5,561 bases of DNA from contig JASHQT010000203.1 of assembly GCA_030039005.1 (NCBI GenBank), positions 1 to 5,561 on the forward strand. Reading direction: 5' to 3'. Source of the DNA: Bryobacteraceae bacterium. GTDB lineage: Bacteria > Acidobacteriota > Terriglobia > Bryobacterales > Bryobacteraceae. The translations under genes were made by a program, and so were the position numbers. Below, piece by piece: positions 1 through 4,265 of the stretch; position 1 is the stretch's first letter, and each line of letters starts with the position of its first letter. Under the pieces are notes generated by a model, which worked only from the letters and a program-made list of their open reading frames with translations, had not been told where the DNA came from and made no database searches.

Positions 1-189
1 CACGTTACCGAGCGGTATCGCCGGCGCGACATCGGCCATCTGGATATTCAGATCACCATCGACGATCCGAAAACCTTTCTGCACCCCTTCACCGTCACCG
101 AGCACGAACATTTGCTTCCCGATACCACGCTGCTCGAATTCATCTGCAGCGAAAACAATAAAGATGTGAAGCACCTGGTGGGAGAATAG
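1..189 (+). CDS. 3' end of an exported Acidobacteriota-type protein, tandem paralogue of the next gene (partial)
   Basis: The window opens inside this gene. Frame 1 reads 62 codons and ends at TAG 187-189. The fragment aligns without gaps to the C-terminus of the following 251-aa protein, with 36 of 62 residues identical by my count. Shared blocks include DIQITIDDP, the LLE..C.EN core and the closing H.VG motif. The two genes are therefore a tandem duplicate pair that has diverged well at the DNA level. The 5' part, including any signal peptide, lies outside the window. Function is unknown; an extracytoplasmic location is inferred from the paralogue's signal peptide. Its stop lies 2 nt before the next start, so the pair is probably cotranscribed and translationally coupled. 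Confidence 0.85.
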   Translation, partial: HVTERYRRRDIGHLDIQITIDDPKTFLHPFTVTEHEHLLPDTTLLEFICSENNKDVKHLVGE

Positions 190-191
190 CG

Positions 192-947
192 ATGCGATAT
201 TGGGTGACCGTCCTCTTCCTTGCCACGACGGCTTCCGCGCAGTGGCTAAATTATCCGAGCAAAAACGTCCCGCGTACTAAGGATGGTAAGCCGGACATGT
301 CCGCACCCGCGCCTCGCACCAAGGATGGCCATGTCGATATTACCGGCATCTGGTTGCCGAACGGCTTGAAGTATCTGATCAACATCGCCGCCGACCTGAA
401 GCCGGACCAGGTTCCCTTCCAGCCCTGGGCCGCGGCTCTGTACCAGGAGCGGCGCGACAACCGCGGCCGTGACGACCCCAATAATCGCTGCCTTCCTTCC
501 GGTACTCCCGAAAAAGACGCCGTGACCTCGCCCTTCAAAATTATGCAATTTCCGGGCGAAATGGTGATCTTATATGAGTCGCGCACCATTTTCCGCGAAA
601 TTTACACCGACGGCCGCCCGCTGCCCAAGGATCCCAATCCCACCTGGCAAGGATATTCTGTCGGCCGCTGGGAAGGCGACGATTTCGTCGTCGAGACCAA
701 CGGCCTGAACGACAAGATCTGGATGGACACCAACGGCCATCCCATCACCGAAGCCGCGCACATCACCGAGCGTTTCCGCCGCAAAAATTTCGGCGACATG
801 GACATCCAGATCACTATCGACGATCCCCAAGCCTACACGCGGCCTTGGACCATCACCGAGAACCCGCACCTGTTGGTTGACACCGAACTGCTCGAATACG
901 TCTGCGAGGAAAATAACCGCGACGCGCGGCACATTGTCGGAAAATAG
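192..947 (+). CDS. Exported protein of unknown function (Acidobacteriota family), 251 aa
   Basis: Complete gene. The ATG at 192 follows a GGGAG ribosome-binding site (180-184) at 7-nt spacing, lying in the last codons of the upstream paralogue. Residues 1-16 form a short signal peptide with a likely signal peptidase I cut after ASA, before QW, so the product should be exported. The mature N-terminus carries a doubled motif, RTKDGKPD (about 28-35) and RTKDGHVD (about 42-49), the second leading into TGIW. The centre has GRWEGDDFVVET (about 159-169). The C-terminal third has ITERFRR and DIQITIDDP, plus one of two cysteines (C100, C238) in LLEYVCEENN. I recognise the pattern as a family common in soil Acidobacteria, but I know of no assigned activity. 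Two cysteines in an exported protein could form a disulfide; that is inference. It converges on the TIGR03435 gene, with 11 nt between the stop codons. Confidence 0.85.
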   Translation: MRYWVTVLFLATTASAQWLNYPSKNVPRTKDGKPDMSAPAPRTKDGHVDITGIWLPNGLKYLINIAADLKPDQVPFQPWAAALYQERRDNRGRDDPNNRCLPSGTPEKDAVTSPFKIMQFPGEMVILYESRTIFREIYTDGRPLPKDPNPTWQGYSVGRWEGDDFVVETNGLNDKIWMDTNGHPITEAAHITERFRRKNFGDMDIQITIDDPQAYTRPWTITENPHLLVDTELLEYVCEENNRDARHIVGK

Positions 948-969
948 ATCGTCCGTGTCTAATTTTCCG
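938..969. terminator. Inverted repeat at the convergent gene ends, possible bidirectional terminator
   Basis: CGGAAAAT (938-945) and ATTTTCCG (962-969) are perfect reverse complements. AGA (946-948) and TCT (958-960) extend the stem after a single bulged A at 961, leaving a 9-nt loop. The stop codons of both convergent genes lie in the repeat. The A and T runs are inside the stem rather than following it, so this is not a textbook intrinsic terminator. Its position between convergent genes makes a shared terminator the simplest reading. Confidence 0.4.
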
Positions 970-1960
970 TCGGGGTTTTCTCGTAATGGTCGATCACGAT
1001 GAACGGGATCGGCGCTTTGCGCGCATCCAGCTTCAAACCCATCTTCTGGACGGAGGCGAAAATGGACGAACCCGCTGGGTCCGACGCACTGAGCGACGCG
1101 GGCCCGGAGCCGAGGTTTACGCTGGCGCCGGGAATAGGAACTCCAGCGCCTTGGACGGCGTGTGTCAAGTCTCCCAGCGAAAGGTCCAGCGCTACCTGGT
1201 ATTCGCCCTTCAGATCGGTCATATCGATCACGGGCCGTCCCGCGAAACTGGTCGCCGTATCGGCAAGCGACGCCATCGTCATGCGCTCGGCTTCCAGGTG
1301 TATTTTGCCGTCCGCCATCGTGACGTGCATCTTGCCCATCGGACCGGCGTTCACCGTGACGCCTTTGCCGTCCCGCATATTGCCGCTGATACGCACCTGG
1401 TCCTTTCCTTCCCCAATGACGCGCTCGTCGGGCTTGGGCGGGGCAGCGGGATCCGATGGCTCCGCGGCAGGCTCCGGTTCCGCTTGCTTCAACTTTGGCC
1501 CATCTTTACCGACGACCAGCGCGTAAACCGGCAAGTCGCGCGTCTCGCGATGGATCGCGAGCTTGAAGCGCTCGGCAAGAAGCGCTTGGAGCATTTGCGG
1601 GACATCCTTTTCGGTGGCGCCGTCCGGCAGCGTGGCCTGGATGTCGTAGCGCTGGGCGTCCAGAGGATTGCCGAGCGCGTCCGCACCGGCGATCTGATAG
1701 TCCTTCACCTCGTAGGCGGTGCGAATCAAATCGCGCAGGCTAAACCCTCCGATGTTGCAGATCGCGCCGTCCACTTTCATCCCGAGATGCATTTTGCCTT
1801 CGCGGATGGCGGCGGGATTGAGCGGTCCAGCGACTTTCACGGAGGCGACGTCGAAGGTGAGCGGTGGCTTGGCAGGAACTTGCGCGGGCGTTTGCGCGAA
1901 CGCGAGCGTTGCCGCGAATAACAAGGGCAGACAGTATCGTCCCGGAGCGGCTATCGGCAT
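959..1960 (-). CDS. TIGR03435 family (DUF3738) exported protein
   Basis: 333-aa protein on the - strand. The reading frame is open upstream to 2053, but I chose the ATG at 1958-1960. It starts a clean signal peptide (MPIAAPGRYC, then a hydrophobic stretch and AFA before Q at about residue 23), whereas the 31 residues further upstream look non-native and overlap the decayed PIN-like gene. No strong Shine-Dalgarno precedes it, only a weak AGAG. Family hallmarks run in order: FDVASVK (about 36-42), GGFSLRDLIRTAY (71-83), YDIQATLP, MLQALLAERFKLAIHRETRDLPVYALVV (123-150), a Pro/Ala-rich linker (about 160-180), then RMTMASLAD (226-234), GRPVIDMTDLKGEY (241-254) and the C-terminal MGLKLDARKAPIPFIVIDH. 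TIGR03435 is a large paralogous family in Candidatus Solibacter and relatives; its molecular function is not known to me. It lies downstream of the DUF433/DUF5615 pair on the same strand, but linked function is doubtful. Confidence 0.93.
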   Translation of the reverse strand: MPIAAPGRYCLPLLFAATLAFAQTPAQVPAKPPLTFDVASVKVAGPLNPAAIREGKMHLGMKVDGAICNIGGFSLRDLIRTAYEVKDYQIAGADALGNPLDAQRYDIQATLPDGATEKDVPQMLQALLAERFKLAIHRETRDLPVYALVVGKDGPKLKQAEPEPAAEPSDPAAPPKPDERVIGEGKDQVRISGNMRDGKGVTVNAGPMGKMHVTMADGKIHLEAERMTMASLADTATSFAGRPVIDMTDLKGEYQVALDLSLGDLTHAVQGAGVPIPGASVNLGSGPASLSASDPAGSSIFASVQKMGLKLDARKAPIPFIVIDHYEKTPTEN

Positions 1961-2016
1961 AGCTCTAACATACCGCTCTTCACGGCCCGGCGGTTCGCAA
2001 GAACTCGCAATCTGAG

Positions 2017-2121
2017 TCAGCGAAAGGGCAAATAAACGAGCTGATTCCGCCATTCGCCAGGCTGCGAGGCAGCCCAGACGAGCAGCAAGTCTTCGATAAT
2101 CTTGCCAATCGCGCTCTGCGC
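2017..2121 (-). pseudogene. Stranded C-terminal tail of the DUF5615 PIN-like gene beyond the amber codon
   Basis: Reading on in the same frame past the TAG at 2122-2124 gives 34 codons, beginning AQSAIGKIIEDLLLVWAASQ and closing EWRNQLVYLPFR before TGA at 2017-2019. This matches the usual end of this DUF5615 subfamily as I know it: a conserved Gly, an IE-LLL helix, W/E-rich residues, an EW-N motif and a final LP. Counted together, the two parts make 119 codons including the amber position, close to the usual full length. The tail has no plausible start of its own. It is either untranslated remnant, a readthrough extension, or real coding sequence broken by a base-call error. Confidence 0.7.
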
Positions 2122-2376
2122 CTAGGCGAGTATGAATACGCCGGGGCTGTGACTGCCCGATGCAATTCGATCCTGAACATGGCGCGGCATTGTTTTGCGG
2201 TCGTAGGTGATCAAGATTCGGTCTTGCCGGGCGGCAAGGTCGAGTAGCGCGGAGTCATCGGTGCCACGCAAACCGGCAGCTTTGACATCGATGATGTCAA
2301 TAGTAGGCTCTCGAGCCAGGAGGCCTGTCACGATGCCGATGTCGAGGTTCTCGTCCGCAAGGAAGCGGACCGTCAC
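2122..2376 (-). CDS. DUF5615 family PIN-like protein (toxin-like), truncated by an in-frame amber stop
   Basis: 84 aa from a GTG at 2374-2376 to TAG at 2122-2124. The sequence is typical of DUF5615: FLADEN at 5-10, LRGTDDSALLDLAARQDRIL at 36-55, TYDRKTMPRH at 57-66 and SPGVFIL near the end. In PIN-like folds, acidic residues such as D8/E9, D40/D41 and D59 would be the metal-binding candidates for RNA cleavage; activity here is inferred from the fold, not shown. The start overlaps the stop of the upstream DUF433 gene by 4 nt (GTGA), the usual antitoxin-toxin coupling, so no separate ribosome-binding site is needed. The product lacks the C-terminal helices, which remain readable after the stop. 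It may be an inactivated toxin or a gene disrupted by sequencing error. Confidence 0.85.
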   Translation of the reverse strand: MTVRFLADENLDIGIVTGLLAREPTIDIIDVKAAGLRGTDDSALLDLAARQDRILITYDRKTMPRHVQDRIASGSHSPGVFILA

Positions 2377-2699
2377 GCGCGCCCAGAACCCGTCTTTTCA
2401 CGTGCGGCCTGTAGGCGTGCGAAAAGCTCCGGGTTGCTCTGGCTGAGCGGTGGCACAAGCCGTTCCAGTTCACGGTCACCGTCGACGAGATGCTGCCGGA
2501 TCGTTTCTTGATTCTCCAGGTAATACGCTATCGCGCCATATACTTGTGAAAGCCTGAGCGATGGAAACGATTGGGCAATTCGTTCCGGTGAAGCGCCTTC
2601 CTCGAAGCGAGTGATTAACGAATCGAGCGATACGCGGGTACCGGCCATGTAAAGAGCGTTACTACGTACTTCCACGTACGGAGACGGTGGGAACGGCAC
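2373..2699 (-). CDS. DUF433 domain protein, probable antitoxin partner of the PIN-like protein
   Basis: 108 aa, starting at GTG 2697-2699. An AGGAG Shine-Dalgarno (complement of 2706-2710) lies 6 nt before it, which supports this start. Residues about 8-65 form the DUF433 domain: YVEVR and a MAGTRVSLDSLITRFEEG segment, then SPERIAQSFPSLRLSQVYGAIAYYLEN, a short winged or helix-turn-helix-like fold. The C-terminal 40 residues are charged and helical, as in the toxin-binding tails of antitoxins. DUF433 genes commonly sit directly upstream of DUF5615 genes and are taken as VapB-like antitoxins, which fits the 4-nt overlap seen here. Autoregulation through the upstream palindromic DNA is a reasonable inference. 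The gene looks intact although its partner is broken. Confidence 0.87.
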   Translation of the reverse strand: MPFPPSPYVEVRSNALYMAGTRVSLDSLITRFEEGASPERIAQSFPSLRLSQVYGAIAYYLENQETIRQHLVDGDRELERLVPPLSQSNPELFARLQAAREKTGSGRA

Positions 2700-2705
2700 T
2701 GATGG

Positions 2706-2710
2706 CTCCT
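2706..2710 (-). promoter_or_regulatory. Ribosome-binding site fixing the GTG start of the DUF433 gene
   Basis: On the - strand this reads AGGAG, 6 nt ahead of GTG 2699-2697. No ATG lies close upstream in this frame, so the site decides for the GTG start. It overlaps a CCTAGG palindrome at 2708-2713. Confidence 0.7.
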
Positions 2711-2809
2711 AGGTCCAATGTAACACCGCAATGAACAGGATGTCACAGGCATCTTCTGGGTCTACCTGGTCGGCCGTCGCATAGTAATGTGCGATACATA
2801 ACCAATTGC

Positions 2810-2837
2810 TGAGTGTTATTTGATAATAAACCACTCA
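2810..2837. repeat. Imperfect 28-bp palindrome, candidate operator of the DUF433 operon
   Basis: TGAGTG (2810-2815) pairs perfectly with CACTCA (2832-2837). Inside, TTATT (2816-2820) pairs with AATAA (2825-2829), leaving a 4-nt TGAT loop and a 2-nt bulge on the right arm. It lies about 110 bp upstream of the DUF433 start in the AT-rich patch. It could be an operator or a short hairpin. On the + strand TTTTGT follows shortly after, which resembles a weak terminator, but no + strand gene ends here. Confidence 0.4.
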
Positions 2838-3106
2838 TTTTGTACTTGCGCAGCTACGGTGTTTGCCCTCTGATGGGTTGACTGCGTCCAGAACAGGTTT
2901 GGCGGTATTCATTTTTTGGCGCATGAACCCGCCGGCACAAAAAGATACGAGAAGTTCCAATGCAAGTTGAGCTGGATGGGGGAGACACATTGCAAGGCCG
3001 ATCACGCACTAAGGTAGACCGCCCCGGCGCGCTTGTTCATGCGTCGGTGTTCGGCGTGCATTTCATGAACCTCTCCCCTGTGACGAGATTTTCCTCGAGG
3101 CTCAGG

Positions 3107-3135
3107 TTGAAAAAGATAACTTCCATCAACTCAAT
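3107..3135 (+). promoter_or_regulatory. Possible sigma-70-like promoter for the RHH operon
   Basis: TTGAAA (3107-3112) and CTCAAT (3130-3135) are separated by 17 nt. The -35 is good but the -10 matches the consensus at only three positions. Transcription from here would begin about 5-10 nt before the AAGGAG at 3148, giving a very short leader. This is a weak call made mainly on position. Confidence 0.22.
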
Positions 3136-3147
3136 TCAGATTTTCAC

Positions 3148-3153
3148 AAGGAG
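3148..3153 (+). promoter_or_regulatory. Strong ribosome-binding site before the 71-aa ORF
   Basis: AAGGAG lies 6 nt ahead of ATG 3160. This near-perfect anti-16S match is the main reason to treat the following short ORF as translated rather than random. Confidence 0.65.
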
Positions 3154-3159
3154 AAGGAA

Positions 3160-3375
3160 ATGGTAGATTTTCGCAAATGGCTTATAGCGCTTGCGGCCGT
3201 CGGCCTGCTACTCGGAATCGGTAGCTCGACGGCAGACGTGCGAAACGAAGACCCCACGTGTCAGGGCAGAGCGGCCGCCGGCCTCCACGGTCGTTCAGCA
3301 ACCGCCGCCCTTTTGCCACGTAAGGGAGCAATAGCAGCCGAAGGTTCTGCGACTGCAGAGTGGGAGGGTCGATAG
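3160..3375 (+). CDS. Short ORF with signal peptide, orphan or decayed exported protein (71 aa)
   Basis: ATG 3160 is preceded by a strong AAGGAG. Residues 1-25 are a convincing signal peptide or membrane anchor: MVDFRKW, then a Leu/Ala/Val/Gly core and an SSTA cleavage-like end. The remaining 46 residues are rich in Ala, Gly and Arg, have no recognisable motif and look like out-of-frame sequence. In the +2 frame, directly after the signal peptide, the DNA reads QTCETKTPRVRAER. This faintly resembles the T-C...P-VRAE start of the mature part of some Acidobacteriota exported proteins, so an old frameshift is possible. The stop at 3373-3375 is 2 nt before the RHH start, and the RHH ribosome-binding site lies in its last codons, suggesting coupling. 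It may be a real small protein, a leader ORF or a remnant; I cannot assign a function. Confidence 0.45.
   Translation: MVDFRKWLIALAAVGLLLGIGSSTADVRNEDPTCQGRAAAGLHGRSATAALLPRKGAIAAEGSATAEWEGR
3362..3368 (+). promoter_or_regulatory. Ribosome-binding site deciding the RHH gene start
   Basis: GGGAGGG at 3362-3368 lies 9 nt before ATG 3378. It overlaps an alternative in-frame GTG at 3360, so it supports initiation at the ATG rather than the GTG. Confidence 0.6.
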
Positions 3376-3377
3376 CC

Positions 3378-3677
3378 ATGGAAAAGCTTGTCGAGAAGCG
3401 GCGTGTTCAGTTGGACTTCTCCGATCGCCTCATTTCCGAGATGGACGACCTTCAAGCGAGGGCAGGTTTCAGCACCCGTTCGGAGCTGATACGTCACGCC
3501 TTGCGCCTCCTTCAGTGGACGATCACTGAGGTCTACGACAAAGACGGAACTCTCATTATCGAAAGGGAGGGTCGCCAACGCGAAGTGCTGATTCCGTTTT
3601 GGGCTACGGGCCAGCAGGCAGCGGGCCCAGTGCCTGAAAGTGAAGACCACGATGACTCGACCCGATCGCAAGCCTGA
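3378..3677 (+). CDS. Ribbon-helix-helix (CopG/Arc-type) DNA-binding protein
   Basis: 99 aa from ATG 3378, chosen over the in-frame GTG at 3360 because of the GGGAGGG site. Residues about 8-14 (RRVQLDF) fit the DNA-contacting beta strand. SDRLISEMDDLQARAG (about 15-30) fits the first helix, FSTR the turn, and SELIRHALRLLQWTI (about 35-49) the second helix. It should dimerise and bind an operator. After the RHH core comes a compact extension with DKDGTLIIEREGRQREVLIPFW (about 53-74), then a polar, acidic tail. Proteins of this kind act as antitoxins or as local repressors. No classical ParE/RelE/PIN toxin follows; the next sizeable gene encodes a membrane protein. Autoregulation of its operon is the likely role, by inference. 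Confidence 0.82.
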   Translation: MEKLVEKRRVQLDFSDRLISEMDDLQARAGFSTRSELIRHALRLLQWTITEVYDKDGTLIIEREGRQREVLIPFWATGQQAAGPVPESEDHDDSTRSQA

Positions 3678-3717
3678 GGTGAGCTAATCATCGCGGGCGG
3701 CGGAAGGAGACTGAGCC

Positions 3718-3738
3718 ATGTTTAGGAAACACCTATGA
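3718..3738 (+). CDS. Mini-ORF MFRKHL with a strong ribosome-binding site (possible leader)
   Basis: AAGGAGA (3704-3710) lies 7 nt before ATG 3718, a strong and well-spaced initiation site, yet the frame stops after six codons at TGA 3736-3738. The stop overlaps a second ATG at 3735 (ATGA), which opens a 12-codon frame ending at TAG 3771-3773, overlapping the start of the two-TM protein gene. The arrangement could be a translational leader controlling the downstream gene, or the leftover start of a deleted gene. Translation is not proven. Confidence 0.3.
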   Translation: MFRKHL

Positions 3739-3744
3739 ACAGAG

Positions 3745-3750
3745 AAGGAG
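3745..3750 (+). promoter_or_regulatory. Ribosome-binding site of the two-TM protein gene
   Basis: AAGGAG with 6-nt spacing to ATG 3757. It falls inside the second mini-ORF (3735-3773), so ribosomes translating that mini-ORF would run across this site. Confidence 0.6.
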
Positions 3751-3756
3751 AGTTAG

Positions 3757-4239
3757 ATGTCAATGCGAATTAGTCTCAAACGGCGGAGCCAGAAACCGTC
3801 CGCCGAGAAGCTTCCGCCGCCCAAGGAGTTGGACGACTCCCTCCGGTCTATTGAGGTTCCGACATTCGAGGTGCCATCGCTGCGCTATATTGAGGTGCAC
3901 GGCGATGACAGGTACGTCGCGGTACCCAGGGACGTGGTCGAGGGAGTCGTGCGACTCTGCGGCGAGATCGAAGGCCAGCGCAGCAAGGCGGCCTTGCCCA
4001 TCCGGGAACTGTACTCATGTCTCTTCGGCTCGGGCGTTAGCCTGGCAATAGCGTGGCTGGCCTATGAGCCGGGTCCGGGCCATGAGTGGAGGCGCGCTGT
4101 TTTTGGCTGCGCCTGCGTCTGCACCCTGCTATTCGGTCTCGTGCTTATGCACCTGGGGCGTAAGATCGGTGCGCTGGGAAGTCGTGGTCTTTCCGATCGT
4201 GTCGGCGAGATTAAGAAGACGATGCAGAGGTTCCTTTAA
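3757..4239 (+). CDS. Unrecognised protein with two membrane segments (160 aa)
   Basis: ATG 3757 has a strong AAGGAG; an in-frame ATG at 3763 is a less likely start. I do not recognise the family. The N-terminal about 84 residues are soluble and mixed-charge: a basic start (KRRSQK), a Pro-rich patch, then an acidic stretch with PTFEVPSLRYIEVHGDDRYVAVP that may form beta structure. Two hydrophobic segments follow, about 85-103 (LYSCLFGSGVSLAIAWLAY) and 113-134 (includes CACVC), joined by a short EPGPGHEWRR loop. The last 26 residues are basic and helical, ending MQRFL. Charge bias suggests both termini are in the cytoplasm with a hairpin in the inner membrane. Cysteines cluster at 89, 118, 120 and 122. 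As the last gene after the RHH regulator, it may be the effector or target of that module, but this is inference. It converges on the transketolase-like gene with 26 nt between. Confidence 0.75.
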   Translation: MSMRISLKRRSQKPSAEKLPPPKELDDSLRSIEVPTFEVPSLRYIEVHGDDRYVAVPRDVVEGVVRLCGEIEGQRSKAALPIRELYSCLFGSGVSLAIAWLAYEPGPGHEWRRAVFGCACVCTLLFGLVLMHLGRKIGALGSRGLSDRVGEIKKTMQRFL

Positions 4240-4265
4240 CCCGGGAGTTGGCTCGCGACGTAATC

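Larger units (their letters stand above)
2700..3159. other. Intergenic region between divergent accessory operons
   Basis: About 460 bases with no convincing gene. It separates the DUF433/DUF5615 pair (-) from the RHH operon (+), so promoters for both should lie here. The part around 2780-2850 is noticeably AT-richer than its surroundings. It holds a weak repeat TCGCA (2777-2781) and TGCGA (2790-2794), an imperfect palindrome at 2810-2837, and three copies of a CATGAAC/GTTCATG word. A 68-codon frame at 2960-3166 is open but has no ribosome-binding site and overlaps the next start. I see no tRNA, riboswitch or transposase remnant. Confidence 0.6.

Noticed and set aside
986..1921. 311-codon open frame on the + strand opposite the TIGR03435 gene
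   Set aside because: It is antisense to a well-supported family protein. Its translation is rich in Arg, Gly and His with no motif or signal, typical of the complement of GC-rich coding DNA, and it has no ribosome-binding site.
1961..2053. N-terminal extension of the TIGR03435 frame (31 extra codons)
   Set aside because: It would place a polar, charged segment before a clear signal peptide and overlap the end of the PIN-like frame. The ATG at 1960 fits the family.
2777..2794. TCGCA...TGCGA inverted repeat as an operator
   Set aside because: The arms are only 5 bp with an 8-nt spacer, easily found by chance, and weaker than the nearby palindrome at 2810-2837.
2881..2915. TTGACT ... TATTCA as a promoter for the + strand operon
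   Set aside because: The spacing is 22 nt, too long for a sigma-70 promoter, and it lies about 250 bp from the first supported start.
2700..3159. Possible CRISPR, integron attC site or insertion-sequence ends in the gene-free stretch
   Set aside because: I found no regularly spaced repeats, no attC-type core sites, no matching terminal inverted repeats with target duplication and no transposase fragment.
2960..3166. 68-codon + strand ORF in the intergenic region
   Set aside because: It has no ribosome-binding site or recognisable motif, and it overlaps the ribosome-binding site and start of the better-supported ORF at 3160.
3261..3671. 136-codon - strand ORF opposite the RHH gene
   Set aside because: It is the complement of the RHH gene and the short ORF upstream. 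It shows no family features, while the + strand has a clear RHH motif and ribosome-binding sites.
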